Source of the DNA: a virus
Strand: one strand, 5' to 3'
DNA length: 49,080 bases
Virus record (IMG/VR): IMGVR_UViG_3300037504_001072
Location: 1-49,080 of that record
Shown here: one piece after another, positions 14,416 to 21,647 of the stretch
How the letters are laid out: the number at the start of each line of letters is the position of its first letter
Numbering within the stretch: the stretch's first letter is position 1
Translations under genes and position numbers: made by a program
Notes under the pieces: model-generated
What the model saw: only the letters and a program-made list of their open reading frames with translations
Databases searched by the model: none
What the model was told of the DNA's origin: nothing

Positions 14416-14975
14416 TGCGAATCCTGGCTTACTGCGACAGCAAATGGCTAGGGGCCACGCTAGAGGTGGTGGGCCTTGGCGCGGATGTGATCACCTCACC
14501 GCCCGTCACGGCCCACACATTCCCCACAGCCTGGCTGAGTGGCTACGATGTGATCTACATCGACCTCAATGGCGAGCCGGGTGGGCAGATGCTCTATGAT
14601 AGCGAGGGCAATGCGGCCCTGGCGTTGGACACGGTGCGCGGTGCCAGCCTGGAGGGGGCGGTGGTGGTAGCCACGGTTTGCCATCTACCCGAAAGCCCGT
14701 TCCTGGATGCATTCCTGGAATCCGGGGTCAGGGCCGTGATCGCGGGGGAGGGCCTGAACTGGGGGGCGTCTGATGAACCGGTGGGCGCGCAGCGACTGGC
14801 CCAGGCCATCATTCCCCGATTGGCACGCTATAGCCCGCGGGTGGCGTTGGACCTGGCGAAGGGAATTACAAAATTGAGCCTCCAGCGCGTCTTTCACGGC
14901 GATGCGGTGCGGGATGCACTGGCTTTTCAGGTGTACGACCGAGGAGGAAACGATGAAACTAGACGTGCTGCTTGA
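14415..14975 (+). CDS. Hypothetical alpha/beta protein with caspase-like pattern
   Basis: This 186-residue protein has an ATG start overlapping the previous stop (TAATG). It reads as an alternating strand-helix fold: MRILAYCDSKWLGA, then GYDVIYIDLNGEPGGQML, then EGAVVVATVCHLPESPFLDAFLESGVRAVIAGEGLNWG. The last block resembles the C-terminal strand and Cys region of CHAT/caspase-like peptidases. However, the usual His-Gly motif after the earlier strand is not present (DLNGEPGG instead). I cannot assign a function. It lies between the lipoprotein and an HhH protein in the head region and overlaps the next gene by 23 bp. Confidence 0.65.
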   Translation: MRILAYCDSKWLGATLEVVGLGADVITSPPVTAHTFPTAWLSGYDVIYIDLNGEPGGQMLYDSEGNAALALDTVRGASLEGAVVVATVCHLPESPFLDAFLESGVRAVIAGEGLNWGASDEPVGAQRLAQAIIPRLARYSPRVALDLAKGITKLSLQRVFHGDAVRDALAFQVYDRGGNDETRRAA

Positions 14976-15306
14976 CTACAGCGATGGTGAGGTGGTTTAT
15001 CACGCCGGGCAGGTGATTGACGTACCCGACGGGCGTGGTGAGTTCCTCTTGCGTGATGCGCCCGGCGCGTTTTCCGCACATCAGGATTTAGACGCTGCAA
15101 TGGTGCAGCACCTGGGCGAGCGTGTGGCCGGGGTATTGGCCGATAATGATGTGTGCACACTAACCGATGTGCAGTTGATACTGAAGCGAGGCGATGATGC
15201 AGTATTGGCACTGGACGGTGTGGGGCCAGCGACGCTGAATGAGATCAAGAAGGCTCTGGAAACGCCGCCGCGCGACAAGATGGTGCGCAGCACTGTCACC
15301 AAGTGA
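14953..15306 (+). CDS. Small head-region protein with helix-hairpin-helix end
   Basis: This 117-residue protein starts at an ATG behind GAGGAGG. The N-terminal half is a small beta barrel-like segment (VYHAGQVIDVPDGRGEFLLRDAPGAFSA), common in phage proteins encoded between capsid and connectors. The C-terminal part has a helix-hairpin-helix signature (VLALDGVGPATLNEIKKAL), as in RNA polymerase alpha C-terminal and DNA-repair HhH domains. It may bind DNA or help the head-tail joint. Function is not proven in any relative I know. Confidence 0.65.
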   Translation: MKLDVLLDYSDGEVVYHAGQVIDVPDGRGEFLLRDAPGAFSAHQDLDAAMVQHLGERVAGVLADNDVCTLTDVQLILKRGDDAVLALDGVGPATLNEIKKALETPPRDKMVRSTVTK

Positions 15307-15322
15307 GCCAAGTGAGGGCTAG

Positions 15323-15946
15323 ATGGCCGATTATGTGACGCTGGCAGACGTGAAGGCACACGCCACGACACCACAATGGGGCAGCGACTACGATAGCCTG
15401 ATTCCCGTCCTGATCACGCGGGCCAGCGAGTTCGTGGATCGTTTGACGCGGCGTGAGGTTGGCGCGTACGATGCGGCGGACTCGGCGACGGCGCGCCGGT
15501 TCAGCGCGGATGGCGGCCTGTATCTGCCAATCGATGAATGCGTGGAGGTTACGGCAGTAGCGATCAGAGAGACGTCGACGACGACGTCGTGGACAGATCT
15601 GAATACTGATGATTACGTGACGTGGCCATACAACGCCAGTGGTCTGGGTGAGCCGATCATACGGCTGGATATTGACCGTCGGAGCGGATCTGAGACGGAG
15701 TGGCCGAAGGGGCGCGAGGCGGTGAAAGTGACAGCGCGCTGGGGGTACAGCGACGAACCACCGGCAGTGGTGGAGGAGGCGGTGATCGCGCAGGTGATCC
15801 GCTGGCTGAAGAAGGGCGAACAGATGTTCGCCGATGCGTCGATGATGAAACGGGCCGGGACGCTGACGTATGCCAAGCAGATGAGCCCGGTGGTGCGGAA
15901 TACGATTTTGGACTCTCATTTGGTCAAGGGACACGACTACTTTTAG
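15323..15946 (+). CDS. Head-tail connector, HK97 gp6-like
   Basis: This protein has 207 residues. The N-terminal helical bundle (YVTLADVKAHATTPQWGSDYDSLIPVLITRASEFVDRLT), a central beta segment (VEVTAVAIRE, VKVTARWGYSDEPPAVVEEAVIAQVIRWL) and a C-terminal MSPVVRNTILDSH follow the gp6-type adaptor pattern. In HK97 and relatives this protein forms a ring under the portal. Its place between the capsid and the gp10-like gene is standard. Confidence 0.82.
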   Translation: MADYVTLADVKAHATTPQWGSDYDSLIPVLITRASEFVDRLTRREVGAYDAADSATARRFSADGGLYLPIDECVEVTAVAIRETSTTTSWTDLNTDDYVTWPYNASGLGEPIIRLDIDRRSGSETEWPKGREAVKVTARWGYSDEPPAVVEEAVIAQVIRWLKKGEQMFADASMMKRAGTLTYAKQMSPVVRNTILDSHLVKGHDYF

Positions 15947-15948
15947 CG

Positions 15949-16410
15949 ATGGCTGAGAGTTTTCGGGTTGAGGGGCTTGATGAATTTCGCAGGGCTTTGC
16001 GGCGGTTCCCGAAGGTAGCGAAACGCGGCGCCAAACGCGGAATGAAGCGCGGGGTGCTGCGGGTGCAGCGTTCGGCTCGGCAGAGTGCGCCAGTGGACAC
16101 GGGGCGGTTGCGGGCATCAATTGCATACGTGGTCCGTGTGCTGGCCAATGGCGTGCGGGGCATTGTGGGAAGCGCGGTGGAATACGCGCCATTTGTGGAG
16201 TTCGGGACGCGACCACATTGGCCGCCGATCGCGGCGCTGGAGACCTGGGCGCGGCGGCACGGGACGTCAGCCTTTGTGGTTGCTCGGGCGATTGCGCAAC
16301 GTGGAACAGAGGCGCGTAACTATCTGCGAGATGCGCTGAAGGAGAACGCGAGCAAAGTGGCGCGGGATATTTCCCGGGAAATACGACGCGAGTTGAAGCG
16401 ATTGAGGTAG
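15949..16410 (+). CDS. HK97 gp10-like neck/tail completion protein
   Basis: This 153-residue protein starts at the ATG 2 bp after the connector stop rather than at far-upstream TTG codons. It shows the HK97-gp10 pattern: GLDEFRRALRRFPKVAKRGAKRGMKRG, SAPVDTGRLRASI, and VGSAVEYAPFVEFGTRPHWPP. Members join the head-neck complex to the tail. The 3' end of the gene contains a perfect NBS-type palindrome, which encodes Asp-Ile-Ser-Arg-Glu-Ile near the C-terminus. Confidence 0.85.
   Translation: MAESFRVEGLDEFRRALRRFPKVAKRGAKRGMKRGVLRVQRSARQSAPVDTGRLRASIAYVVRVLANGVRGIVGSAVEYAPFVEFGTRPHWPPIAALETWARRHGTSAFVVARAIAQRGTEARNYLRDALKENASKVARDISREIRRELKRLR
16368..16383. promoter_or_regulatory. Noc-type (NBS) ParB-binding site 2, perfect
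   Basis: TATTTCCCGGGAAATA, a perfect 16-bp palindrome identical to the Noc-binding sequence reported in Bacillus subtilis. It lies inside the 3' coding end of the gp10-like gene. Confidence 0.85.
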
Positions 16411-16413
16411 CCG

Positions 16414-16848
16414 ATGGCCAGGACGACGCTTGGTAGCATTATTGATGAGCTGGTGACGATCCAGAACACGCTATCAAACACCGAGGCGGTGTATGACGAG
16501 ATCCCGGAAAACATCGCGGCTACGCCGGCGTGGATCAATTTCCCGCTGGCGGGAGAACTGAATGAGATTTCCGATGGATTGAGTGAGGATCAGCACACGA
16601 TTGGATGCGCCTATTGTACGTATCGGTCGATTTTGCCCAGGGATGATGCGTTGATCCGACCGATGGTCACGGCGTTCCCGGATAAGTTGTCGCAGAATCT
16701 GACGTTGAACGGAGCGGTAACGCACATTGACAGCGTGGAGTACGAGTATGGCGAGATTGAGCTCCTATCCTCTCCTGAGCAGGTGATGATCGGGATACTA
16801 TTTCGCATCCAGGTAACGGTGAAGGATGGGATCACGATATCTGTTTAG
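16414..16848 (+). CDS. Tail terminator-like protein
   Basis: This 144-residue protein has a long N-terminal helix (TLGSIIDELVTIQNTLSNTEAVYDEIPENI) and a beta-rich C-terminal half (HIDSVEYEYGEIELLSSPEQVMIGILFRIQVTVKD). The size, fold pattern and position between the gp10-like gene and the tail tube fit the tail-terminator family that caps the tail tube at the head side. The stop codon lies within a copy of the 28-bp dyad. The primary sequence does not identify the family on its own. Confidence 0.65.
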   Translation: MARTTLGSIIDELVTIQNTLSNTEAVYDEIPENIAATPAWINFPLAGELNEISDGLSEDQHTIGCAYCTYRSILPRDDALIRPMVTAFPDKLSQNLTLNGAVTHIDSVEYEYGEIELLSSPEQVMIGILFRIQVTVKDGITISV

Positions 16849-16874
16849 GGCGGATAAGGGCACTTGTGGGAACT
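16847..16874. promoter_or_regulatory. 28-bp dispersed dyad, copy 4
   Basis: AGGGCGGATAA, 6 nt, TTGTGGGAACT. It overlaps the stop codon of the tail terminator-like gene and lies 14 nt before the Shine-Dalgarno of the next gene. Confidence 0.72.
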
Positions 16875-16898
16875 GTAGCGAGTGACCAGGAGGTGACC

Positions 16899-17165
16899 GT
16901 GGGCGTAGTATTGAAGTATGAGGGCGGTGGGGCATTTTTTGACGGCGTGCCAGCGCGAGATTTGACGAGTGACGATGTAAATGAACGCGGGCTCGATGTG
17001 GAATGGCTGGCGGCGTCTGATCTGTACCGGCCGGTGGGCGACGTAGAGGCCGTGAAGAAAGCGTGTGAGCAAGAGCGTGGTGTGATTGACCTGAGCGACG
17101 GCGTGGATGATGGTGAGGCGTCGCTGGCGGGGCGTGCGCTGCGAGATAGACGACAGGAGGATTAA
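16899..17165 (+). CDS. Hypothetical small acidic protein before the tail tube gene
   Basis: This 88-residue protein is placed at the GTG that follows AGGAGG by 5 nt; other in-frame GTG codons lie upstream, one inside the dyad. The sequence (VVLKYEGGGAFFDGVPARDLTSDDVNERGLDVEWLAASDLYRPV) is typical of small phage proteins encoded just before the major tail protein. It shows no clear domain. The C-terminus is highly charged. Its stop is 3 bp from the tail tube start. Confidence 0.6.
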   Translation: MGVVLKYEGGGAFFDGVPARDLTSDDVNERGLDVEWLAASDLYRPVGDVEAVKKACEQERGVIDLSDGVDDGEASLAGRALRDRRQED

Positions 17166-17168
17166 ACG

Positions 17169-18173
17169 ATGCCTGGAATCAGAAAATTACGCAAGATGCA
17201 ACTGGGGCGCGAGGGCACGGCCGGGACGGCGGTTGCGGCTGCAACAGTGTGGCGTGGCCCGGCGAACAGTATTGAGGCGTTGGATGAGATCGAATTTGTC
17301 GAGGAAGATATCGGAAATTTGGGCGGTTCGAACCGCTCGAACAAGGTGTCGGTGGGTGCGCAGTATGCGATCCCGGAGACGGCGTTTACGTTCGAGCAGT
17401 TCCTGCATCTTTGTGAGATGGGTATCAAGACGGTCTCCCCGAGCCAGGATGGTACGGGGGATGCGTACATCTCGACTTATCCCTTTCCGCTAACGAGCGC
17501 GAACACGATCAAGACGTACACCGTGGAAGCGGGCAATAACCAGGACGTGGACGAGATGGAGTATGCGTTTTGCCCGGAGTTTACGGTGAGCGGGGAGCCG
17601 GAGGCGGGCGTGATGATGAGCGGTTTGCTACGAGGTCGGCAGCGCACTGATGCATCGTTTACAGGCGCATTGAGCGTGCCCAGCGTAGAAGAGGCCAATT
17701 TTGGAACGGCGGGTCTGTATCTGGACGCGGCCGGGGGATCGATGGGCGGTACGCAGATCACAGGTGCGTTTATGGGGTTTACGATCAACGTGAATACGGG
17801 GCTGGTCCCGATCTTTACTGGCGATGGCAATCTCTACTTCTACGAGGAGCAGCAGGTGGGCTGGGAGATCACGGCTGACATCGTCTTTCGTCATACGGGG
17901 GACGCTGATACCGAGGATGCAAACTGGTTGGCCGAGACGGCGCGGTTGCTGGAGATTCGACTGACAGGCTCGGCGTTTGATAGCGCTGGGGATAACTACA
18001 GCAACAAGACGGTCAAGTTCCAGTTCCCAGGGAAGTGGGAAAATTTTGGGACGTTGGAGGATCGTGATGGCAACGATATTCTGACCGGTACGTTCCGGGC
18101 GGCGCGGGATACGACTTTCGGCGATGGTCCAAAGATCATCGTGGTACACGATCTGGACGCAATACCAGGATAG
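17169..18173 (+). CDS. Major tail tube protein
   Basis: This 334-residue protein has the pattern of siphophage tube proteins. The N-terminus has GREGTAGTAVAAATVWRGPANSIEALDEIEFVEEDIG. Repeated beta strands follow, with QITGAFMGFTINVNTGLVPIFTGDG and EITADIVFRHTGDAD. The C-terminus contains SNKTVKFQFPGKWENFG. Its length fits a tube protein with an added surface domain. CAGGAGG and the ATG are well spaced. The tail chaperone and tape measure follow, as in most siphophages. Confidence 0.85.
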   Translation: MPGIRKLRKMQLGREGTAGTAVAAATVWRGPANSIEALDEIEFVEEDIGNLGGSNRSNKVSVGAQYAIPETAFTFEQFLHLCEMGIKTVSPSQDGTGDAYISTYPFPLTSANTIKTYTVEAGNNQDVDEMEYAFCPEFTVSGEPEAGVMMSGLLRGRQRTDASFTGALSVPSVEEANFGTAGLYLDAAGGSMGGTQITGAFMGFTINVNTGLVPIFTGDGNLYFYEEQQVGWEITADIVFRHTGDADTEDANWLAETARLLEIRLTGSAFDSAGDNYSNKTVKFQFPGKWENFGTLEDRDGNDILTGTFRAARDTTFGDGPKIIVVHDLDAIPG

Positions 18174-18186
18174 GGGCATAGCAACA

Positions 18187-18633
18187 ATGGCAAATCTGAA
18201 GAGGATTTTGTCGGATGATAAACCGTTTCCGGAGTTACGAAAGCCACTGGACTTTGGCGATTTTCACGAAGACCTGGCAGGTAACTACGTGGATGTTTGG
18301 CTGAATCTATCAGCCGAGATGGAGGAGCGGATCAGGGCGCACAAGGAAACTTATCGGGCCTACGAGGAACGCCGCGACGAGATCCTGGACGCGCTGGAGA
18401 GCGCAGAACTGGATCAGAATGAGGCCGAGGCTTTGCGCCAGGAACTGCAGGACCACAACGAGGCGATGCAAAGCGCTACAGCAGAAATTTACGCCAGGCT
18501 GTGGGATTGTACGCCAGAGGAATACAAGCAGCTGGTAGTGCTGGATGACGTACTGACAGACTGGCTGATCAATGAAACGTGGCGGCTAATCGGTGAGTAC
18601 CGAGCAGGCCGTTTAAAAGCGCGGAGCGGCTGA
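18187..18633 (+). CDS. Tail assembly chaperone (zero-frame product, gpG-like)
   Basis: This 148-residue protein is rich in charged helices (MEERIRAHKETYRAYEERRDEI, DQNEAEALRQELQDHNEAM). It lies between tail tube and tape measure, the invariant place of gpG-type chaperones that coat the tape measure protein. A -1 slippery sequence and hairpin near its 3' end allow a longer product. The ATG start is chosen because upstream TTG codons lie inside the tail tube gene. Confidence 0.82.
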   Translation: MANLKRILSDDKPFPELRKPLDFGDFHEDLAGNYVDVWLNLSAEMEERIRAHKETYRAYEERRDEILDALESAELDQNEAEALRQELQDHNEAMQSATAEIYARLWDCTPEEYKQLVVLDDVLTDWLINETWRLIGEYRAGRLKARSG

Positions 18634-18833
18634 TACCGTGGCTGCGTGGTATCAGCCGCACGCCTCCGGATTTTGTGCGGCGGGTCATTTTGGCCCGCCG
18701 ACTAAACGAAACGATGGGCACGACAGTAATTACGCCGTGGAATGTGGGTCAGATACCGGCGGAGGATCTGGCGATCCTCGATGATTGGGTGCGGTACGAG
18801 AAGGATCTAGGCAAGATTTACGATGGCAGCTGA
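18187..18833 (+). CDS. Tail assembly chaperone, -1 frameshift product (gpGT-like)
   Basis: A -1 slip at T_TTA_AAA (18612-18618) lets the ribosome continue in an open frame of 71 codons that starts Ser-Ala-Glu-Arg-Leu-Ile-Pro. It ends at a TGA overlapping the first codons of the tape measure gene, for a total of about 215 residues. This extended frame has no start codon of its own, and its sequence (RTPPDFVRRVILARRLNETMG, then EDLAILDDWVRYEKDLGKIYDG) looks like the T part of lambda-type gpGT. The ratio of short to long product is set by frameshift efficiency in known phages. Confidence 0.82.
18612..18659 (+). other. Programmed -1 ribosomal frameshift signal
   Basis: It consists of the slippery heptamer TTTAAAA, a 7-nt spacer, then a perfect 12-bp hairpin (GCGGCTGATACC / GGTATCAGCCGC) with a 10-nt loop. 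All three parts match known -1 frameshift signals. The zero-frame stop codon lies inside the first arm of the hairpin. Confidence 0.88.
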
Positions 18834-20634
18834 TTTCAAGCTCGAGGCAATTCTAGAATTTAAAGACCAATCCGAGGCAGGACTGAAACAGGCTCGGGAG
18901 AACGCTACGGGGCTTGAAAGGGCCGTTCAGGCGGCGGGAAAGGCCATTGCGGCTTATCTGGTTGCCGAGGGCGCCCGGGCGACGTATGAGCTGGCGCGTT
19001 TGGGGGCAGAGGCTGCGCGAACGGAACAGACATTTGAGGCTATCAGCGGTGGAGCCATCGCAGCCAGCGAGCGGCTGGAGGCGATGCGCTCGGCCACCCG
19101 CGGGGCAATCTCCGACCAAGAGGCGATGGCTGCAGCAAATCGCCTGATGCAGATGGGGCTGGCTAACAGCACTGAGGAGCTGGAGGGGCTGACGACGATG
19201 GCCGTCCGGTTGGGGACGGCGATGGGGCGCGATGCTGGAGAGAGCATCGAAGAATTTGCCTTGTTGCTGGCAAACCAGAGCATACCGCGGCTGGACACGT
19301 TTGGTATCAGCGCCGGGAACGTGCGATCGCGAATCAGAGAGTTGCAGGAGGAAACAACAGGGTTGACCCGAGAGCAGGCCTTCCTGCAGGCGACGCAGGA
19401 GGAAGGCATTAAGGCGATGGCTCGGTTGGGCGAGGCATCAATAGATACGCAGTTGCAGGTTGAAAAGCAGACGGCGGCCTGGCAAAATTTGAAAGCCGAG
19501 GTGGGGCAGCAGTTGGCGCCCACGCTGGGAGCAGTTAGCGAGGAAACGGCTGGCTTGACGCAGCGGATGACGGACTGGTATGCGGCGGCGCGTGAGGGGC
19601 GGATAGAGGCCGGGTTTTTCCAAAGGACGATAGACAACTGGAATTATGGCCTGACTGGCACTAGCCGGCTGATGCAGGAGGCTGCACAGCAGCAGAGGAA
19701 TTTAGCCGCTGCGTCTAAACTCTCGGCGGGACAGGCAGCGGATTATGAGGCGATGAATAATGCATTGCGGGTCACGTCGGAGGTGGCTAATCCGGCATCA
19801 GATGCGCTTTCAGCAGCCGCAAGTGCGGCTGCTGATTTGTCGGCGGCCGGGGGTGGTGTCGTCGAGAAATTCGCTGATTTGAATTTTGATACAGAGGCGC
19901 TGTACGAGATGGCGATCGCGATGGGCGCCAATGCAGAACAGGTGTTGAACCTGGGGGTTGCAACGGGTCAGTTGACGATGGCTCAGGCGGCACAGATCCG
20001 AAAAGAATACGGCATTGTGCAGGCTTACGTCGAAGGCAATCTGACGGCTCAGCAAGCGGTAGATGCTACCAATCGATACACCAGCGCGTTGCAGACGGGA
20101 CACGCGGCGATGGCATCGTACAGCGGCGAGACGCATAACACCGTGGCTGCAGTGCGGGCTGCAGAGACCGCGGGCCGGGGGGCGGCTGCGGGGATTGACC
20201 AGACAGGCAGTGCCGCAGAGCGAGCGCGGGGGCGGGTCAGCGGTCTATCTGGGGATGCATCGGCATTGGAAAATAACTTGCGAGGCGCGTCGAGTGCAGC
20301 TGATGCAGTTAAGTCGTCAATTGAGTCTATTCCCAGCGTCAAAAATGTGGAGATACGCGTGCGGCGGACAGGTGCTGGAGGACATTTGCAATCCGGTACG
20401 CGGTTTGCACGCGGCGGGATGGCAATTGTAGGCGAGCGGGGGCCGGAGGCGATGTTTGTGCCGCGTGGGGCTCAGGTTTTTCCGACGTCGTCGCCGCAGT
20501 CACGGGCAGCCGTCCGGCAGACGACCAATAATATAGAGGGCGACACGGTGATCATCCAGGATAAGATGGCCGCGGCGATGTACCTGGATGAGCGCAGGAG
20601 GCGACGCCGCGAGCGGGCCGAGGCGCGAATGTAG
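18823..20634 (+). CDS. Tape measure protein
   Basis: This 603-residue protein is helical and Ala/Glu-rich, starting ADFKLEAILEFKDQSEAGLKQA. It has the typical middle stretch TMAVRLGTAMGRDAGESIEEFALLLANQS and RLDTFGISAGNVRSRI. It ends with a Gly-rich segment GGHLQSGTRFARGGMAIVGERGPEAMFVP, a well-known C-terminal motif of tape measure proteins. There is no lysozyme or peptidase domain. At about 1.5 angstrom per residue in a helical tape, the tail would be near 90 nm (an estimate from the family rule). A dyad operator overlaps its stop. Confidence 0.92.
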   Translation: MAADFKLEAILEFKDQSEAGLKQARENATGLERAVQAAGKAIAAYLVAEGARATYELARLGAEAARTEQTFEAISGGAIAASERLEAMRSATRGAISDQEAMAAANRLMQMGLANSTEELEGLTTMAVRLGTAMGRDAGESIEEFALLLANQSIPRLDTFGISAGNVRSRIRELQEETTGLTREQAFLQATQEEGIKAMARLGEASIDTQLQVEKQTAAWQNLKAEVGQQLAPTLGAVSEETAGLTQRMTDWYAAAREGRIEAGFFQRTIDNWNYGLTGTSRLMQEAAQQQRNLAAASKLSAGQAADYEAMNNALRVTSEVANPASDALSAAASAAADLSAAGGGVVEKFADLNFDTEALYEMAIAMGANAEQVLNLGVATGQLTMAQAAQIRKEYGIVQAYVEGNLTAQQAVDATNRYTSALQTGHAAMASYSGETHNTVAAVRAAETAGRGAAAGIDQTGSAAERARGRVSGLSGDASALENNLRGASSAADAVKSSIESIPSVKNVEIRVRRTGAGGHLQSGTRFARGGMAIVGERGPEAMFVPRGAQVFPTSSPQSRAAVRQTTNNIEGDTVIIQDKMAAAMYLDERRRRRRERAEARM

Positions 20635-20660
20635 CGCGGATAATGGTAGTTGTGAGAACT
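20633..20660. promoter_or_regulatory. 28-bp dispersed dyad, copy 5
   Basis: AGCGCGGATAA, 6 nt, TTGTGAGAACT. It overlaps the tape measure stop codon and precedes the AGGAGG of the next tail gene. Confidence 0.75.
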
Positions 20661-20684
20661 TTATGACGACATTAGGAGGCAACG

Positions 20685-21635
20685 ATGGCGGTTAGTGAAT
20701 CAACCAGGCTTTTGGATCCCGTCGAGTTTATCAAGGAGGCTGGAACAGCGACGGATGTCGTTTTGATTATTGGTAGTGGCGTACCGGATGGCAACACAGC
20801 GCCGCAGAGCGGGGCAGCAAAGGGTAGCTTCTACATCCAGGATGACGCCGATGATGATGAATCACCATTTTGGTTGAAGGTCGACAACACCGGCTCGGAC
20901 GACGATTGGAAACAGGTTTTTATCGAGGATGAGGCTGGTGGTCGGGAGTTGGCCAGCGCGTTGACGATGGCCAGTGACAACAAAATTTACTTTCGTGATA
21001 CTGGAATCTATGTCTATTCCAACGCTGATGGCGAGCTGACGGTCACGGCCGATAGCGTGATCAATATCGGCGATGGAACGAACCAGGTAGCGATCCAGGC
21101 TGATGGCGAGATCAATCTGGAGGGCACGGCGAAAGTGACCGGGGCTTTGATGCTGCCGCTGGATGCCGGGCACGGCACGGCGACGGTGGAGAGTTTTAAC
21201 GGCGCGCCGAGTATCAACCTGGATGCGGATGGCGAGACGTGGTTCTTCGCCTTCGAGGCACCGAATGATTGGGACGAGGCCAGTGACCTGACACTGGTGT
21301 TTATGGTGGCGAATGAGATCGCGGAGGACGATGGAGACGATGTAAGTATCACTTGTCAGGTGCACGGCTATGCGGACGGCGAGGCGATGAGCGACGCCGG
21401 CCAGAGTGTGAGTGCTACGCTCAATTTGACGGGCGGCGACCAGAACATCAACGTTGTTAACCGGGTGACCGGCACGATTGATTACGATGACGGAACACAT
21501 CCGATTGCGGCCGGCGATCTGGTGGTCGTGAAATGCACGGTGAACCTGGGCGATGCCGGGGAATGCACCGGACCGCTGCACGTGGTGGCGCAGTGGGTGG
21601 AGTACACGGCGGATAAGTTGGGCACGGCGACCTGA
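20685..21635 (+). CDS. Tail-associated structural protein, beta-rich
   Basis: This protein has 316 residues. The N-terminal part mentions FIKEAGTATDVVLIIGSGVPDG and GSFYIQDDADDDESPFWLKVDNTGSDDDWKQVF, a common module of phage fibre proteins. The centre has short repeats (DNKIYFRDTGIYVYSNADG, GDGTNQVAIQADGEINLEG) related to the lipoprotein and the large fibre. The C-terminal domain (FFAFEAPNDWDEASDLTLVFMV) looks like a carbohydrate-binding or decoration beta-sandwich. It is probably a virion protein of the tail. It has no enzymatic motif. Confidence 0.65.
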   Translation: MAVSESTRLLDPVEFIKEAGTATDVVLIIGSGVPDGNTAPQSGAAKGSFYIQDDADDDESPFWLKVDNTGSDDDWKQVFIEDEAGGRELASALTMASDNKIYFRDTGIYVYSNADGELTVTADSVINIGDGTNQVAIQADGEINLEGTAKVTGALMLPLDAGHGTATVESFNGAPSINLDADGETWFFAFEAPNDWDEASDLTLVFMVANEIAEDDGDDVSITCQVHGYADGEAMSDAGQSVSATLNLTGGDQNINVVNRVTGTIDYDDGTHPIAAGDLVVVKCTVNLGDAGECTGPLHVVAQWVEYTADKLGTAT

Positions 21636-21647
21636 TAGGGTGGTGTG

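Noticed and set aside
14769-14791. CTGATGAACCGG as a third hammerhead core
   Set aside because: It contains the first core block only; no GAAA with pairing stem II and no cleavage triplet in place.
15296-16216. 306-codon minus-strand open frame over connector genes
   Set aside because: Antisense shadow; the plus strand encodes recognisable gp6- and gp10-like proteins.
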